Made by a program: the position numbers and the translations under genes | The notes under the pieces: generated by a model | Database searches by the model: none | Seen by the model: the letters and a program-made list of their open reading frames with translations, nothing else | What the model was told of the DNA's origin: nothing | Part shown: positions 7,737 through 14,493 of the stretch, piece by piece | Layout of the letters: the number at the start of each line of letters is the position of its first letter | Numbering within the stretch: position 1 is the first letter of the stretch | Assembly: GCF_002074055.1 (NCBI RefSeq) | Contig: NZ_CP014619.1 | Coordinates: 3,071,002-3,135,001, forward strand | From: Frondihabitans sp. 762G35 | Lineage (GTDB): Bacteria; Actinomycetota; Actinomycetes; Actinomycetales; Microbacteriaceae | Reading direction: 5' to 3' | Length of the DNA: 64,000 nt

Positions 7737-9269
7737 GTGAGTTCCCCCGCCTCCTCCGCGTCCTCCGCGCCCGAGCTGGACCCGCGTCGGTGGCGCGCCC
7801 TCTTCGTCATGCTCATGGGTCAGTTCAGCGCCCTGCTCGACGTCAGCGTCACCAACGTCGCGCTCCCGTCCATCGGCCGGTCGACGGGCGCAGGAGCCGC
7901 GGAGCTGCAGTGGATCGTCAGCGGCTACATCCTCGCGTTCGGCCTCATGCCCGTCATCGGCGGCCGCCTCGGCGACACGCGGGGTCGCCGCCGCATGTTC
8001 CTGATCGGCGTCACGGGATTCGTCCTCGCCAGCGCCTGCGTCGGCCTCGCCCCGAACCCGGGCGTCCTGATCGCCGCGCGGGTCGTGCAGGGTCTCTTCG
8101 GCGGCGTCCTCGGCCCCCAGGTCTCCGGCTACATCCAGAACGCCTTCCCGAAGTCGGAGCGCGGCCGGGCGTTCGGCGGTCTCGGCGTGACGGTCGGCGT
8201 CGGGACGGCGCTCGGCCCCGTCGTCGGCGGGCTCCTCATCGCCGCGGGCGGACCCGAGTTCGGCTGGCGCCTCGTCTTCTTCATCAACGTGCCGATCGGG
8301 ATCGCCGCCGTCATCCTCGCGCTCCTGTGGGTCCCCAAGGCGCAGCCGACCGGCTCGGCCTCCTCGAAGCGCCTCGACATCGGCGGCGCTCTCCTGCTCG
8401 GCGGTGCGCTGCTCTGCATCCTGTTCCCGATCGTGGAGGTGAACGAGCTGCGGAGCGGGTGGATCTTCCTCCTGTTCGCGCCGGCCGCGCTCCTGCTCGG
8501 GCTGTTCGTGCGGCGGGAATCGCGGCTCACCCGGGAGGACGCCTCACCCCTGCTCGACCTCCGCCTGTTCCGCGTGCCGACGTTCGTCACCGGCGTCGCG
8601 TTCGCCGTGGTCTTCTTCTGCAGCAACACCGGGATCCCGCTCGTGCTGTCGCTGTACTACCAGAACGGCCTCGGGTTCAGCGCGCTCGCGTCCGGCCTCG
8701 GCGTCTCCGCGCTGGCCCTCGGGTCGGTGCTCGGCGCTCCCGTCGCGGGACGCCTGGTCCCGCGGATCGGGCGCCCCCTGGTCGTCGGCGCCGTCACGGC
8801 GTTCTTCGTCGCGACGGTCGCCACGGGGCTCGTCGTGGGCGGCGAACCCGATCTGACCGACCCGGCCACCGTGATCCTGCGCCTCGCCCTGCCCCTGTTC
8901 GTGCTCGGCGTCGCCGGCGGGTCGATCGTGACGCCCAACCAGACGCTGACGCTCGCCGACGTCGATCCGCGGATCGGCGGGGCCGCGGGAGGCGTCCTCC
9001 AGACCGCGCAGCGCGTGGGATCCGCGACCGGTCAGACCGTGCTGGGGACCGTCTTCTTCGCCCTGGTCGGATCCGCGGCCGTCTCGACCGCCGTCGGCAG
9101 CCCCTCCCGCGACGTGACGCACTTCGCCGACTCGCTGAGCCTCGCGCTCCTCGTGTCGCTGGTGTTCTCGGGGGCCGCGCTCGTGCTGGGGCTCACCGAC
9201 CTCCGACGCAAGCGCCGCCGGGCCGGCGAGGAGGAGCGGGACCGCGAGCAGGAGCGACAGGGCGCCTGA
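7737..9269 (+). CDS. MFS drug/metabolite exporter (DHA2, 14-TM EmrB/QacA type)
   Basis: The 510-residue protein starts at GTG. It has about 14 hydrophobic segments, the DHA motifs LDVSVTNVALPSIGRS in TM1 and GGRLGDTRGRRRMFLIG in loop 2-3 (motif A), and a proline/glycine-rich TM5. These are typical of proton-driven multidrug or toxic-metabolite exporters. A charged RRKRRRAGEEERDRE tail ends the protein in the cytoplasm. No TetR/MarR regulator is adjacent, so the substrate is unknown. Confidence 0.88.
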   Translation: MSSPASSASSAPELDPRRWRALFVMLMGQFSALLDVSVTNVALPSIGRSTGAGAAELQWIVSGYILAFGLMPVIGGRLGDTRGRRRMFLIGVTGFVLASACVGLAPNPGVLIAARVVQGLFGGVLGPQVSGYIQNAFPKSERGRAFGGLGVTVGVGTALGPVVGGLLIAAGGPEFGWRLVFFINVPIGIAAVILALLWVPKAQPTGSASSKRLDIGGALLLGGALLCILFPIVEVNELRSGWIFLLFAPAALLLGLFVRRESRLTREDASPLLDLRLFRVPTFVTGVAFAVVFFCSNTGIPLVLSLYYQNGLGFSALASGLGVSALALGSVLGAPVAGRLVPRIGRPLVVGAVTAFFVATVATGLVVGGEPDLTDPATVILRLALPLFVLGVAGGSIVTPNQTLTLADVDPRIGGAAGGVLQTAQRVGSATGQTVLGTVFFALVGSAAVSTAVGSPSRDVTHFADSLSLALLVSLVFSGAALVLGLTDLRRKRRRAGEEERDREQERQGA

Positions 9270-9275
9270 CGCGGG

Positions 9276-10046
9276 TCAGGCGGCGAGCTCGTGGCCCTCG
9301 CGGAGGCGCGCGGCCCGCTCGACGTGGAGCGCGAGCTCCTGCGCCCAGATGCGGTGCATGGCCCGGAACGAGAACGCGTCCTTCATGAACATGCTGTCGA
9401 GCCGGAGGTCCGGGAACGCGGCGAAGGAGACTCCGTCGATCTCGGCGGCCAGCTCCTCCATCACCCGGTCGAGCCGACGCAGCTGCGCCGTGATGGCGCG
9501 CCCCGCGACGGTCGGCAGCGGCTGGAAGCGGTGCATGGGCGGCGGTCCGGCCAGCAGGATACGGGTCCCGGGGTCGCTCTCGGTCCGGATGACGTCGATC
9601 AGCCGCCGGAGGTTGCGACGCCAGACCCGGCTGCTCGTGACGAGGAGGACGTCGGGGATCCCGAGGGCGACGACGGCCACGTCCACTCCGGAGGCGTGCC
9701 CCCGCACGGCGCGCACGGCCGTGCGGGCGCTGAAGTCGAAGCCGCCGACGTTCTCCCAGTCGACCCCGCGGCGATTGGCCTGCGAGACGTGGAGGGCGGT
9801 CTGCGCCGGAAGCGCCATCCCCTCGCGGAGCACGCCGTAGCCGGCGACGGCGACGTCCCCCACGAAGAGGAGGCGCACGGGGTCCGCGCCGGGATGCGAG
9901 CGCTCGGCGAGGTCCCGGGGGAACGCCGAGTGCTGCACCGTGTGGCTGTACACGACGAAGTGGAGGAGCAGGAGCGGCCGGACGACGACGAGCAGGATGC
10001 GGATGGCGAAGGGACGAACACGGGCGAGCAGAGCGGGGAAGGGCAC
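9276..10046 (-). CDS. SGNH-hydrolase-like membrane protein with degenerate catalytic block
   Basis: The 256-residue protein has an N-terminal membrane anchor (about residues 10-35) and an SGNH/GDSL-like alpha/beta fold: block I at FVGDVAVAGYG, block II Gly at ENVGGFDFSARTA, block III near ALGIPDVL, and a C-terminal FMKDAFSFRAMHRIWAQ block. In block I the nucleophile position of GDS is Val, and the usual DxxH pair near the end is changed, so it may be non-catalytic or use another residue. GTG 10046 is chosen for the GGAAGG 8 bases upstream; GTG 10070 is an alternative. A MarR-type operator lies in the divergent region. Confidence 0.65.
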   Translation of the reverse strand: MPFPALLARVRPFAIRILLVVVRPLLLLHFVVYSHTVQHSAFPRDLAERSHPGADPVRLLFVGDVAVAGYGVLREGMALPAQTALHVSQANRRGVDWENVGGFDFSARTAVRAVRGHASGVDVAVVALGIPDVLLVTSSRVWRRNLRRLIDVIRTESDPGTRILLAGPPPMHRFQPLPTVAGRAITAQLRRLDRVMEELAAEIDGVSFAAFPDLRLDSMFMKDAFSFRAMHRIWAQELALHVERAARLREGHELAA

Positions 10047-10132
10047 CGGATGAGCCTTCCACGCACTCACCTCGGACGCGACGTCCAGAAGGGGGGACAG
10101 ACAGACGGTTCGGAACCCGACCGGGCAGGATC

Positions 10133-10151
10133 TCGCTAGATTGGCTAGCCT
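10133..10151. promoter_or_regulatory. MarR-type operator TCGCTAG-ATTGG-CTAGCCT
   Basis: An inverted repeat GCTAG-N5-CTAGC lies between the divergent SGNH-like gene and the small gene at 10188. It matches the repeat in front of the MarR gene at 12680 (TCGCTAG-AGAGA-CTAGCGA) in arms and spacing, suggesting one regulator binds both. Confidence 0.6.
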
Positions 10152-10187
10152 TGCCTCACGAGCGACAACGGTTCCAGGAGGCGACAC

Positions 10188-10439
10188 GTGCGGGGTTACG
10201 CGCTGTTCCGCGACGAAGACGGTGTCACTCAGCGCCTGGAACGTGACTACGCCACCCGGCGGGGGCTCGTGTCCCGCCTCGAGGACGGCGTTCCCGAGGG
10301 CGGGGAGTTCATCGGGATCGTCCTGACCGACACCACCCACTCGTTCGGCGTCATCGAGGGTGGTCGGATCTCCGCGCCGGACTCCACCGAGGCCGCGGCA
10401 CCGCGCCGAGGACGACTCCGGATGGCCGCCGGCCGCTAG
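10188..10439 (+). CDS. Small hypothetical protein
   Basis: The 83-residue protein starts at GTG with an excellent ribosome site (CCAGGAGG, 7 bases upstream). The sequence is charged and soluble-looking with a predicted beta-rich middle (GEFIGIVLTDTTHSFGVIEGG) and a basic tail. No family was recognised. Its promoter region carries the TCGCTAG-N5-CTAGC repeat, so it is probably repressed by the MarR protein encoded at 12141-12680 together with the divergent SGNH-like gene. Confidence 0.6.
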   Translation: MRGYALFRDEDGVTQRLERDYATRRGLVSRLEDGVPEGGEFIGIVLTDTTHSFGVIEGGRISAPDSTEAAAPRRGRLRMAAGR

Positions 10440-10526
10440 TTCTCGGCCGCGCGTGGTTCGATGGACACCTGCGGATGTTCACCGTCTCCTTCAGCGGATG
10501 CTCGCGGGCCGTCTGAAAGGCACGCC

Positions 10527-11033
10527 ATGAGCCCCTATTCCACCTCCATCCCGACCGGGTCCCGGGTCGTCTACGACGCCGACACCCCGGCCGGCTCCGT
10601 GATCGAGGCGCTGTACTCGCTCCAGGACGCCGAGGCGCTCTTCCGGTGCCGGATGCGCGAGATCCTCGACCTCGGCGCGAACGACCTCGGTGCCCTGCAG
10701 TACCTCGCGCGGCTCGAGAGCGCCGGACGCAGCGTGCGGCCCCGCGACATCTCGAAGAACCTCGGCGTGACGAGCGCGGCGACGACGATCCTCCTCGGAC
10801 GCCTCGTCGCACGCGGCCTCGTCACCCGGCACGCCGACCCGCTGGACGGTCGCGGGCAGCTGCTCCGACTGACCGACGACGCTCACTCCCGCCTGTCCGG
10901 AGCCCTGGGGGAGAGCAGGAACGGACTCGCGGGACGCCTGGCGGCGTTGACCCCGCGCGAGGCGAAACGGGTCGTCGTCCTCCTGTCCGCCGTGACCGAT
11001 TCCCTCGACCGGGCGGCGCCCCTCCCCGTCTGA
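10527..11033 (+). CDS. MarR family transcriptional regulator
   Basis: The 168-residue protein begins at ATG behind GAAAGG. The winged helix runs from LGALQYLARLESAGRSVRPR through SAATTILLGRLVARGLVTR to the wing HADPLDGRGQLLRLT, the usual MarR DxRxR region. N- and C-terminal helices would form the dimer. It is the upstream border of the micro-gene cluster 11241-12098 and is related in layout to the second MarR gene at 12141. An imperfect inverted repeat (CGCTA…CCGA…TCGG…TAGCG, 11051-11080) just downstream could be its operator. Ligand unknown. Confidence 0.85.
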   Translation: MSPYSTSIPTGSRVVYDADTPAGSVIEALYSLQDAEALFRCRMREILDLGANDLGALQYLARLESAGRSVRPRDISKNLGVTSAATTILLGRLVARGLVTRHADPLDGRGQLLRLTDDAHSRLSGALGESRNGLAGRLAALTPREAKRVVVLLSAVTDSLDRAAPLPV

Positions 11034-11050
11034 GTTCTGTCGGGCGGAAT

Positions 11051-11080
11051 CGCTAAGCCGATTAACGAAGTCGGATAGCG
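11051..11080. promoter_or_regulatory. Imperfect palindrome upstream of micro-gene pair 1
   Basis: CGCTA (11051-11055) pairs with TAGCG (11076-11080) and CCGA (11058-11061) with TCGG (11071-11074). It follows the MarR stop and precedes the gene at 11241. It may be an operator or a weak hairpin. Confidence 0.35.
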
Positions 11081-11240
11081 GAATGTCGGTGGCGTGCCCT
11101 ACCCTTCGAGAGATCGGGACGACACATCCCTTCTCTCTGCATCGATCTCTCTCCGCACCGAATACGCGGGGTCCAGGTGCGCGGAGCGGTGTCCCGGACG
11201 AGACGAGGTCTTACGCGGCCTCAGTGAATCGCAGGTCTCC

Positions 11241-11429
11241 ATGACCCAGTTCGACACGACGACGAGAGCGCGCCACGGTGTATCCACCGGGGCCTCCTCC
11301 ACCGGCCCCGTCACCGAGGCCTCGATCACCTTCGGCTCGCAGGAGTCCGAACCCACCTACGCCGACTTCATCGGCGAACCGGCGACGCTCGCGTCGCCCC
11401 GCCTCTCCGAGCGCGCCCAGGCTTCGTGA
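11241..11429 (+). CDS. Micro-protein with EPTYADF motif (pair 1, first gene)
   Basis: The 62-residue open frame starts at ATG with GCAGG six bases upstream. It is soluble, rich in S/T/A, without hydrophobic segments, and carries ESEPTYADFIGEPATLAS near its end. The same EP-[T/S]-YADF core occurs in the protein at 11898-12098. Its TGA overlaps the next start (GTGA at 11426), so the two are translated as a coupled pair. No known family was recognised. It could be a regulatory or precursor peptide. Coding status is supported by the motif reuse and coupling rather than by homology. Confidence 0.5.
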   Translation: MTQFDTTTRARHGVSTGASSTGPVTEASITFGSQESEPTYADFIGEPATLASPRLSERAQAS

Positions 11430-11551
11430 GCGCGAACGCCCCCGAGACCGACGCCACCGCGCCCCGGCCCTCGTCGTCCCGCGACCTCGCGCGACTGCCC
11501 CACGAGAAGCTCGTGGCGACCGTCGCCATGCGTCTCGGCATCTCTCTCTGA
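11426..11551 (+). CDS. 41-residue micro-protein (pair 1, second gene)
   Basis: The frame starts at a GTG that overlaps the previous stop as GTGA and codes for 41 residues: a disordered N-terminal half rich in A, P, S and T, and a C-terminal amphipathic helix candidate (RLPHEKLVATVAMRLGISL). It is too short for standard gene finders. The overlap suggests translational coupling to the gene before it. Function unknown; the two-gene arrangement is repeated at 11740-12098. Confidence 0.4.
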   Translation: MSANAPETDATAPRPSSSRDLARLPHEKLVATVAMRLGISL

Positions 11552-11597
11552 AGCACGTTTCGAGAGGCTTATCCGCAAAGCGCAGCCTCTCGAATCA

Positions 11598-11616
11598 TGG
11601 TTAGACAAACTAGGTA
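11598..11616. promoter_or_regulatory. Operator-like repeat TGGTTAG-ACAAA-CTAGGTA
   Basis: It shares the TTAG/CTAG core and the exact 5-base spacing of the repeats at 10133 and 12694. It lies upstream of the second micro-gene pair, so the MarR protein at 12141 may control that pair. The arms are less perfect. Confidence 0.4.
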
Positions 11617-11646
11617 ACGCGATCCATACTCCTACATAGACACCGA

Positions 11647-11683
11647 TTCACGGCGGTGTCGGAAGCCCCGGTTCACGGCGGTG
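11647..11683. repeat. Direct repeat TTCACGGCGGTG (two copies)
   Basis: The 12-base word occurs at 11647-11658 and again at 11672-11683, 25 bases apart, in the leader of the gene at 11740. Spacing of about 2.5 helical turns is compatible with an activator site. Function unknown. Confidence 0.5.
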
Positions 11684-11739
11684 CTTCCTGGAAAGCGTTC
11701 CCCTCAGGCGGTGCAGGCCGCCAGAAACGAGTTGAACTG

Positions 11740-11901
11740 ATGAATGTTCTGCGCGCCGAAAAGGCCACCGATCGCAGCCCCTTCACCGAGATCCGGCAGT
11801 CCGAGCGCGAGAAGACCCTCGCCATCGTGGCCGTCTCGACCCTCTCCGCGACGAGCTGCCTCATCGCGGCCGTCATGGTCACGCTGGGGGTCCTCGCGTG
11901 A
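11740..11901 (+). CDS. Single-TM micro-protein (pair 2, first gene)
   Basis: The 53-residue protein has a charged N-terminus (about residues 1-27) and one hydrophobic helix (about 28-53, AIVAVSTLSATSCLIAAVMV) that runs to the C-terminus, so a tail-anchored membrane peptide is likely. No clear Shine-Dalgarno is seen. Its stop overlaps the next gene's GTG start (GTGA at 11898). Size and anchor are reminiscent of small toxins, regulators or holin-like peptides, but no family match was recognised. Confidence 0.5.
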   Translation: MNVLRAEKATDRSPFTEIRQSEREKTLAIVAVSTLSATSCLIAAVMVTLGVLA

Positions 11902-12098
11902 GCACGTACATCCGCCAGGCCGGCGTCTCCGCCGTCCGCATCGGCACCTACCCGAAGCGGAGCCGTCGCTCCTACGCCACCCTCGAGCGCCGGCCGGAGG
12001 CGCGCTCGCGTCGCATCGCACCCCCGGCAGCGGCTGTGGCCGAGCCCTCGTACGCCGACTTCTTCCAGGCCCCCTCGGCCGTGTCGCACGTCGCCTGA
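11898..12098 (+). CDS. Basic micro-protein with EPSYADF motif (pair 2, second gene)
   Basis: The 66-residue protein is strongly basic in its first two thirds (Arg/Lys-rich, TYPKRSRRSY…RRPEARSRRIA), then Ala/Pro-rich, and ends with AEPSYADFFQAPSAVSHVA. That tail matches the EPTYADF segment of the product at 11241. It is coupled by GTGA to the membrane peptide before it and followed by a terminator at 12115. Possible roles are nucleic-acid or membrane binding of the basic part with a recognition tag at the end. This is inference only. Confidence 0.5.
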   Translation: MSTYIRQAGVSAVRIGTYPKRSRRSYATLERRPEARSRRIAPPAAAVAEPSYADFFQAPSAVSHVA

Positions 12099-12114
12099 GC
12101 CCCGCTGACGTCAC

Positions 12115-12138
12115 GGCCCCCGAGCGATCGGGGGCCTT
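12115..12138. terminator. Hairpin terminator
   Basis: GGCCCCCGA-GCGA-TCGGGGGCC followed by TT lies between the convergent micro-gene pair and the MarR gene. Confidence 0.8.
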
Positions 12139-12140
12139 CG

Positions 12141-12680
12141 TCATGCCGTGGGAGAGTGCGGCTCGGCGTCGGGCTCGAGCGCCGTCGCCATCGCGCGGAG
12201 GAACGTCGTGACGACCCGAGCCTCCTCCGGCGAGAGGGCCTCGGCGGCCGTGATCATCCGCGCGTGCATGCCCGCCATCGTCGCGCGCACCTCGTCGTCG
12301 GAGCCCTCGGTGGCCGTCAGCAGCACTCCGCGCCTGTCGGTCGGGTGCGCGCGGCGCTCCAGATGGCCGCTGGAGACGAGCCGTTTGATGAGGACCGACG
12401 TGGAGGGGGTCGTGATCCCGAGATGGTCCGCGAGCTCACGGGCATTCACCGTCTCGCCGCGTCGCTGAGCAGCCAGGAGGAACCGGATGGCCTTGAGGTC
12501 GGTGTCGCCCATGCCCATCGAGTCGCGGGTCCGCTGACGCATGGCCGTCTCGGAGGTGCGGTAGTCGCGCAGGGCGTTGAGGACGGCGACGGATCGCTCC
12601 TCCGCCGAGGCGTCGAACCAGTAGCCCGAGGCGGCGTGGGCCTCCGAGGCGGGGGTGCCGTTCGCGAGTCGGGGTGACAT
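12141..12680 (-). CDS. MarR family transcriptional regulator
   Basis: The 179-residue protein has the MarR winged helix: LKAIRFLLAAQRRGETVNAR, ELADHLGITTPSTSVLIKRL (recognition helix), SGHLERRAHPTDRRGVLLTA (wing with DRR). The C-terminal helix pair would dimerise. ATG 12680 lies 13 bases from a perfect inverted repeat TCGCTAG-N5-CTAGCGA (12694-12712), so autorepression is likely. Similar repeats at 10133 and 11598 point to a local regulon with the SGNH-like gene, the gene at 10188 and the second micro-gene pair. The inducer is unknown. Confidence 0.88.
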   Translation of the reverse strand: MSPRLANGTPASEAHAASGYWFDASAEERSVAVLNALRDYRTSETAMRQRTRDSMGMGDTDLKAIRFLLAAQRRGETVNARELADHLGITTPSTSVLIKRLVSSGHLERRAHPTDRRGVLLTATEGSDDEVRATMAGMHARMITAAEALSPEEARVVTTFLRAMATALEPDAEPHSPTA

Positions 12681-12693
12681 CCGATCAGTGTAG

Positions 12694-12712
12694 TCGCTAG
12701 AGAGACTAGCGA
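12694..12712. promoter_or_regulatory. MarR operator TCGCTAG-AGAGA-CTAGCGA
   Basis: A perfect 7+7 inverted repeat with a 5-base spacer lies directly upstream of the MarR start at 12680. It is the best copy of the three related repeats in this region. Confidence 0.7.
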
Positions 12713-13179
12713 GACAGACTCTCTAAAAGACTTTCTGACCTGGGAAAAATGTACCGCGCGGCGTCCTCCTTGGGAAGGGGTAGAAAACACGGACCGACCT
12801 CTCGTAGGTTGAGGGAGTCCGCCCGTCTAGGTCGGCGAGCGGCGACCCACGGGTCAGCGTCTGGCTTCACGGCAGGGGACGTCGATCCGTGGGTCGTCAT
12901 GACACATCCGCTGGTCGGATCGAGAAGGGCCGCACCTCTCAACACGAGGTACGGCCCTGACGATCCGGGCGGGACGCTAGCTTCACGGGCAGGGGCGCCC
13001 CGGCAGACCGCCGCGAAGACGTGTGACGCCTTCGATCCCAGAAGACTACGCCGAAGCCCGTCGATTATCGAGGCCGCGCACAGCCGCCGGTCAGGCGGGT
13101 GACCCCCGGGCTCGAGAAGGCACGGGCCATCGCGGCGGTTTCCGTGCGAGACTCGGCGTCTCGACTCGAAGGTGATGCG
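12713..13179. other. 467-base gene-free stretch with a hairpin
   Basis: No convincing gene is seen. It holds an interrupted inverted repeat GGGCCG-n-ACCTC…GAGGT-n-CGGCCC at 12927-12957 and two near-identical words (CTTCACGGCAGGGG near 12867, CTTCACGGGCAGGGG near 12981). The AT-richer start (12720-12790) is the MarR promoter side. A small RNA is possible but not shown. Confidence 0.4.
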
Positions 13180-14463
13180 ATGACCCCGTTCCGCGCGCGC
13201 GACTTCCATCCCGACGACGTCGATGCCATCCTGCGGCTCTGGGAGGAGATGCGCGCGTCCGGCTACGACCCCGTCTACGGCCTCTCCGAGGTCCTGTCGT
13301 CGTGCCAGGAGGATCACGCCGTCGTCGCCGTGCACGACGACGAGGTCATCGGGGCCGCCGTCGGCCGCGCCGCGCACGCTCAGGGCTGGATCGTGTTCCT
13401 CTCGACGCGGTCGGACTGGCAGGGACGAGGCGTCGGCCGGACGATGCTCGCCGCCCTGGAGCGCGACATGGCCCCGCTCGGCCTCTCCAAGCTGTCGGTC
13501 CTGCTGCCCGACACCGCCGGCCGCGTGGACGCGTTCAGCGACCAGGGCTTCGAGGCGAAACGCAACCTCCGCTACTTCGAACGCCAGCTCCCCGTCCAGC
13601 GCAAGGAGCTCGACACGCTCGCGGAGGTCGGCGGGCGGCTCCTGCCCCGGGGCCTCTGGAACGAGATCGGCGGGATGCAGACCGAGAAGGACCTCCTCGA
13701 GAGACGCCTCGTCATGCCGCTCGCCAACGCCGACCTCGCCGCGGCGTTCGGCGTCGTCCCGCCGAGCGCGGTGGTGCTGTTCGGTCCGCCCGGCACCGGG
13801 AAGACCACGTTCGCCCGCGCCATCGCCTCTCGGCTCGAGTGGTCGTTCGTCGAGGTGTTCCCCTCGCGTCTCGCCGCCGACCCGGCGGGGCTCGCGGGCG
13901 CCCTGCGCCAGATCTTCGAGCGGATCGACGAGCTCGAACACGCAGTCGTGTTCATCGACGAGGTCGAGGAGATCGCGGTGCAGCGCGGGGGCGAGCCGCC
14001 GTCGACCATGCAGGGGGTGACGAACGAGCTGCTGAAGATCATCCCGGCGTTCCGCGACCGGCCGAACCGGCTCCTCGTCTGCGCCACCAACTTCATCCGC
14101 GCCCTCGACCAGGCGTTCCTCCGGCACGGGCGGTTCGACTACGTCATCCCGATCGGGCTGCCCGACGATCAGGCGCGCGCCTCCATCTGGTCGCGGTACA
14201 TCCCCGAGGCGGTCGCCGAGCGCATCGACGTCGACGCCCTGGTCGCCCCGACGGCCGGGTTCTCGCCCGCCGACATCGAATACGCCGCCCGGCGCGCCTC
14301 GCAGTCGGCGCTCGAACACGCCCTCGACACGGGCGCAGGAGCCGACTCCCCCGGTCCGCAGCTCGACGACTACCTCCGCGCGATCGCCGACACGAGGGCC
14401 ACCGTCTCGGAGGAGGTCGCCCGGCAGTTCACGGAGGACATCGACCGGATCGCGCGGCTCTGA
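13180..14463 (+). CDS. GNAT acetyltransferase fused to AAA+ ATPase
   Basis: The 427-residue protein has two domains. Residues ~1-140 form a GNAT acetyltransferase (RARDFHPDDVDAILRLWEEM, acetyl-CoA loop RSDWQGRGVGRTMLAALE, FSDQGFEAKRNLRYFER). Residues ~165-410 form a Cdc48/FtsH-like AAA+ module: Walker A GPPGTGKT at about 202-209, Walker B VVFIDEVEE, sensor 1 LLVCATN, arginine finger FLRHGRFD and sensor-2 helix FSPADIEYAARRA. All key ATPase residues are present. It stands alone. A role in remodelling or modifying a protein partner can be proposed, but no substrate is known. Confidence 0.85.
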   Translation: MTPFRARDFHPDDVDAILRLWEEMRASGYDPVYGLSEVLSSCQEDHAVVAVHDDEVIGAAVGRAAHAQGWIVFLSTRSDWQGRGVGRTMLAALERDMAPLGLSKLSVLLPDTAGRVDAFSDQGFEAKRNLRYFERQLPVQRKELDTLAEVGGRLLPRGLWNEIGGMQTEKDLLERRLVMPLANADLAAAFGVVPPSAVVLFGPPGTGKTTFARAIASRLEWSFVEVFPSRLAADPAGLAGALRQIFERIDELEHAVVFIDEVEEIAVQRGGEPPSTMQGVTNELLKIIPAFRDRPNRLLVCATNFIRALDQAFLRHGRFDYVIPIGLPDDQARASIWSRYIPEAVAERIDVDALVAPTAGFSPADIEYAARRASQSALEHALDTGAGADSPGPQLDDYLRAIADTRATVSEEVARQFTEDIDRIARL

Positions 14464-14493
14464 CTCCTCTGGCGTCGCCCACGCGTCGCCCCG

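Noticed and set aside
12706-14319. 537-residue minus-strand frame
   Set aside because: Shadow of the GNAT-AAA+ gene; no domain and no ribosome site.
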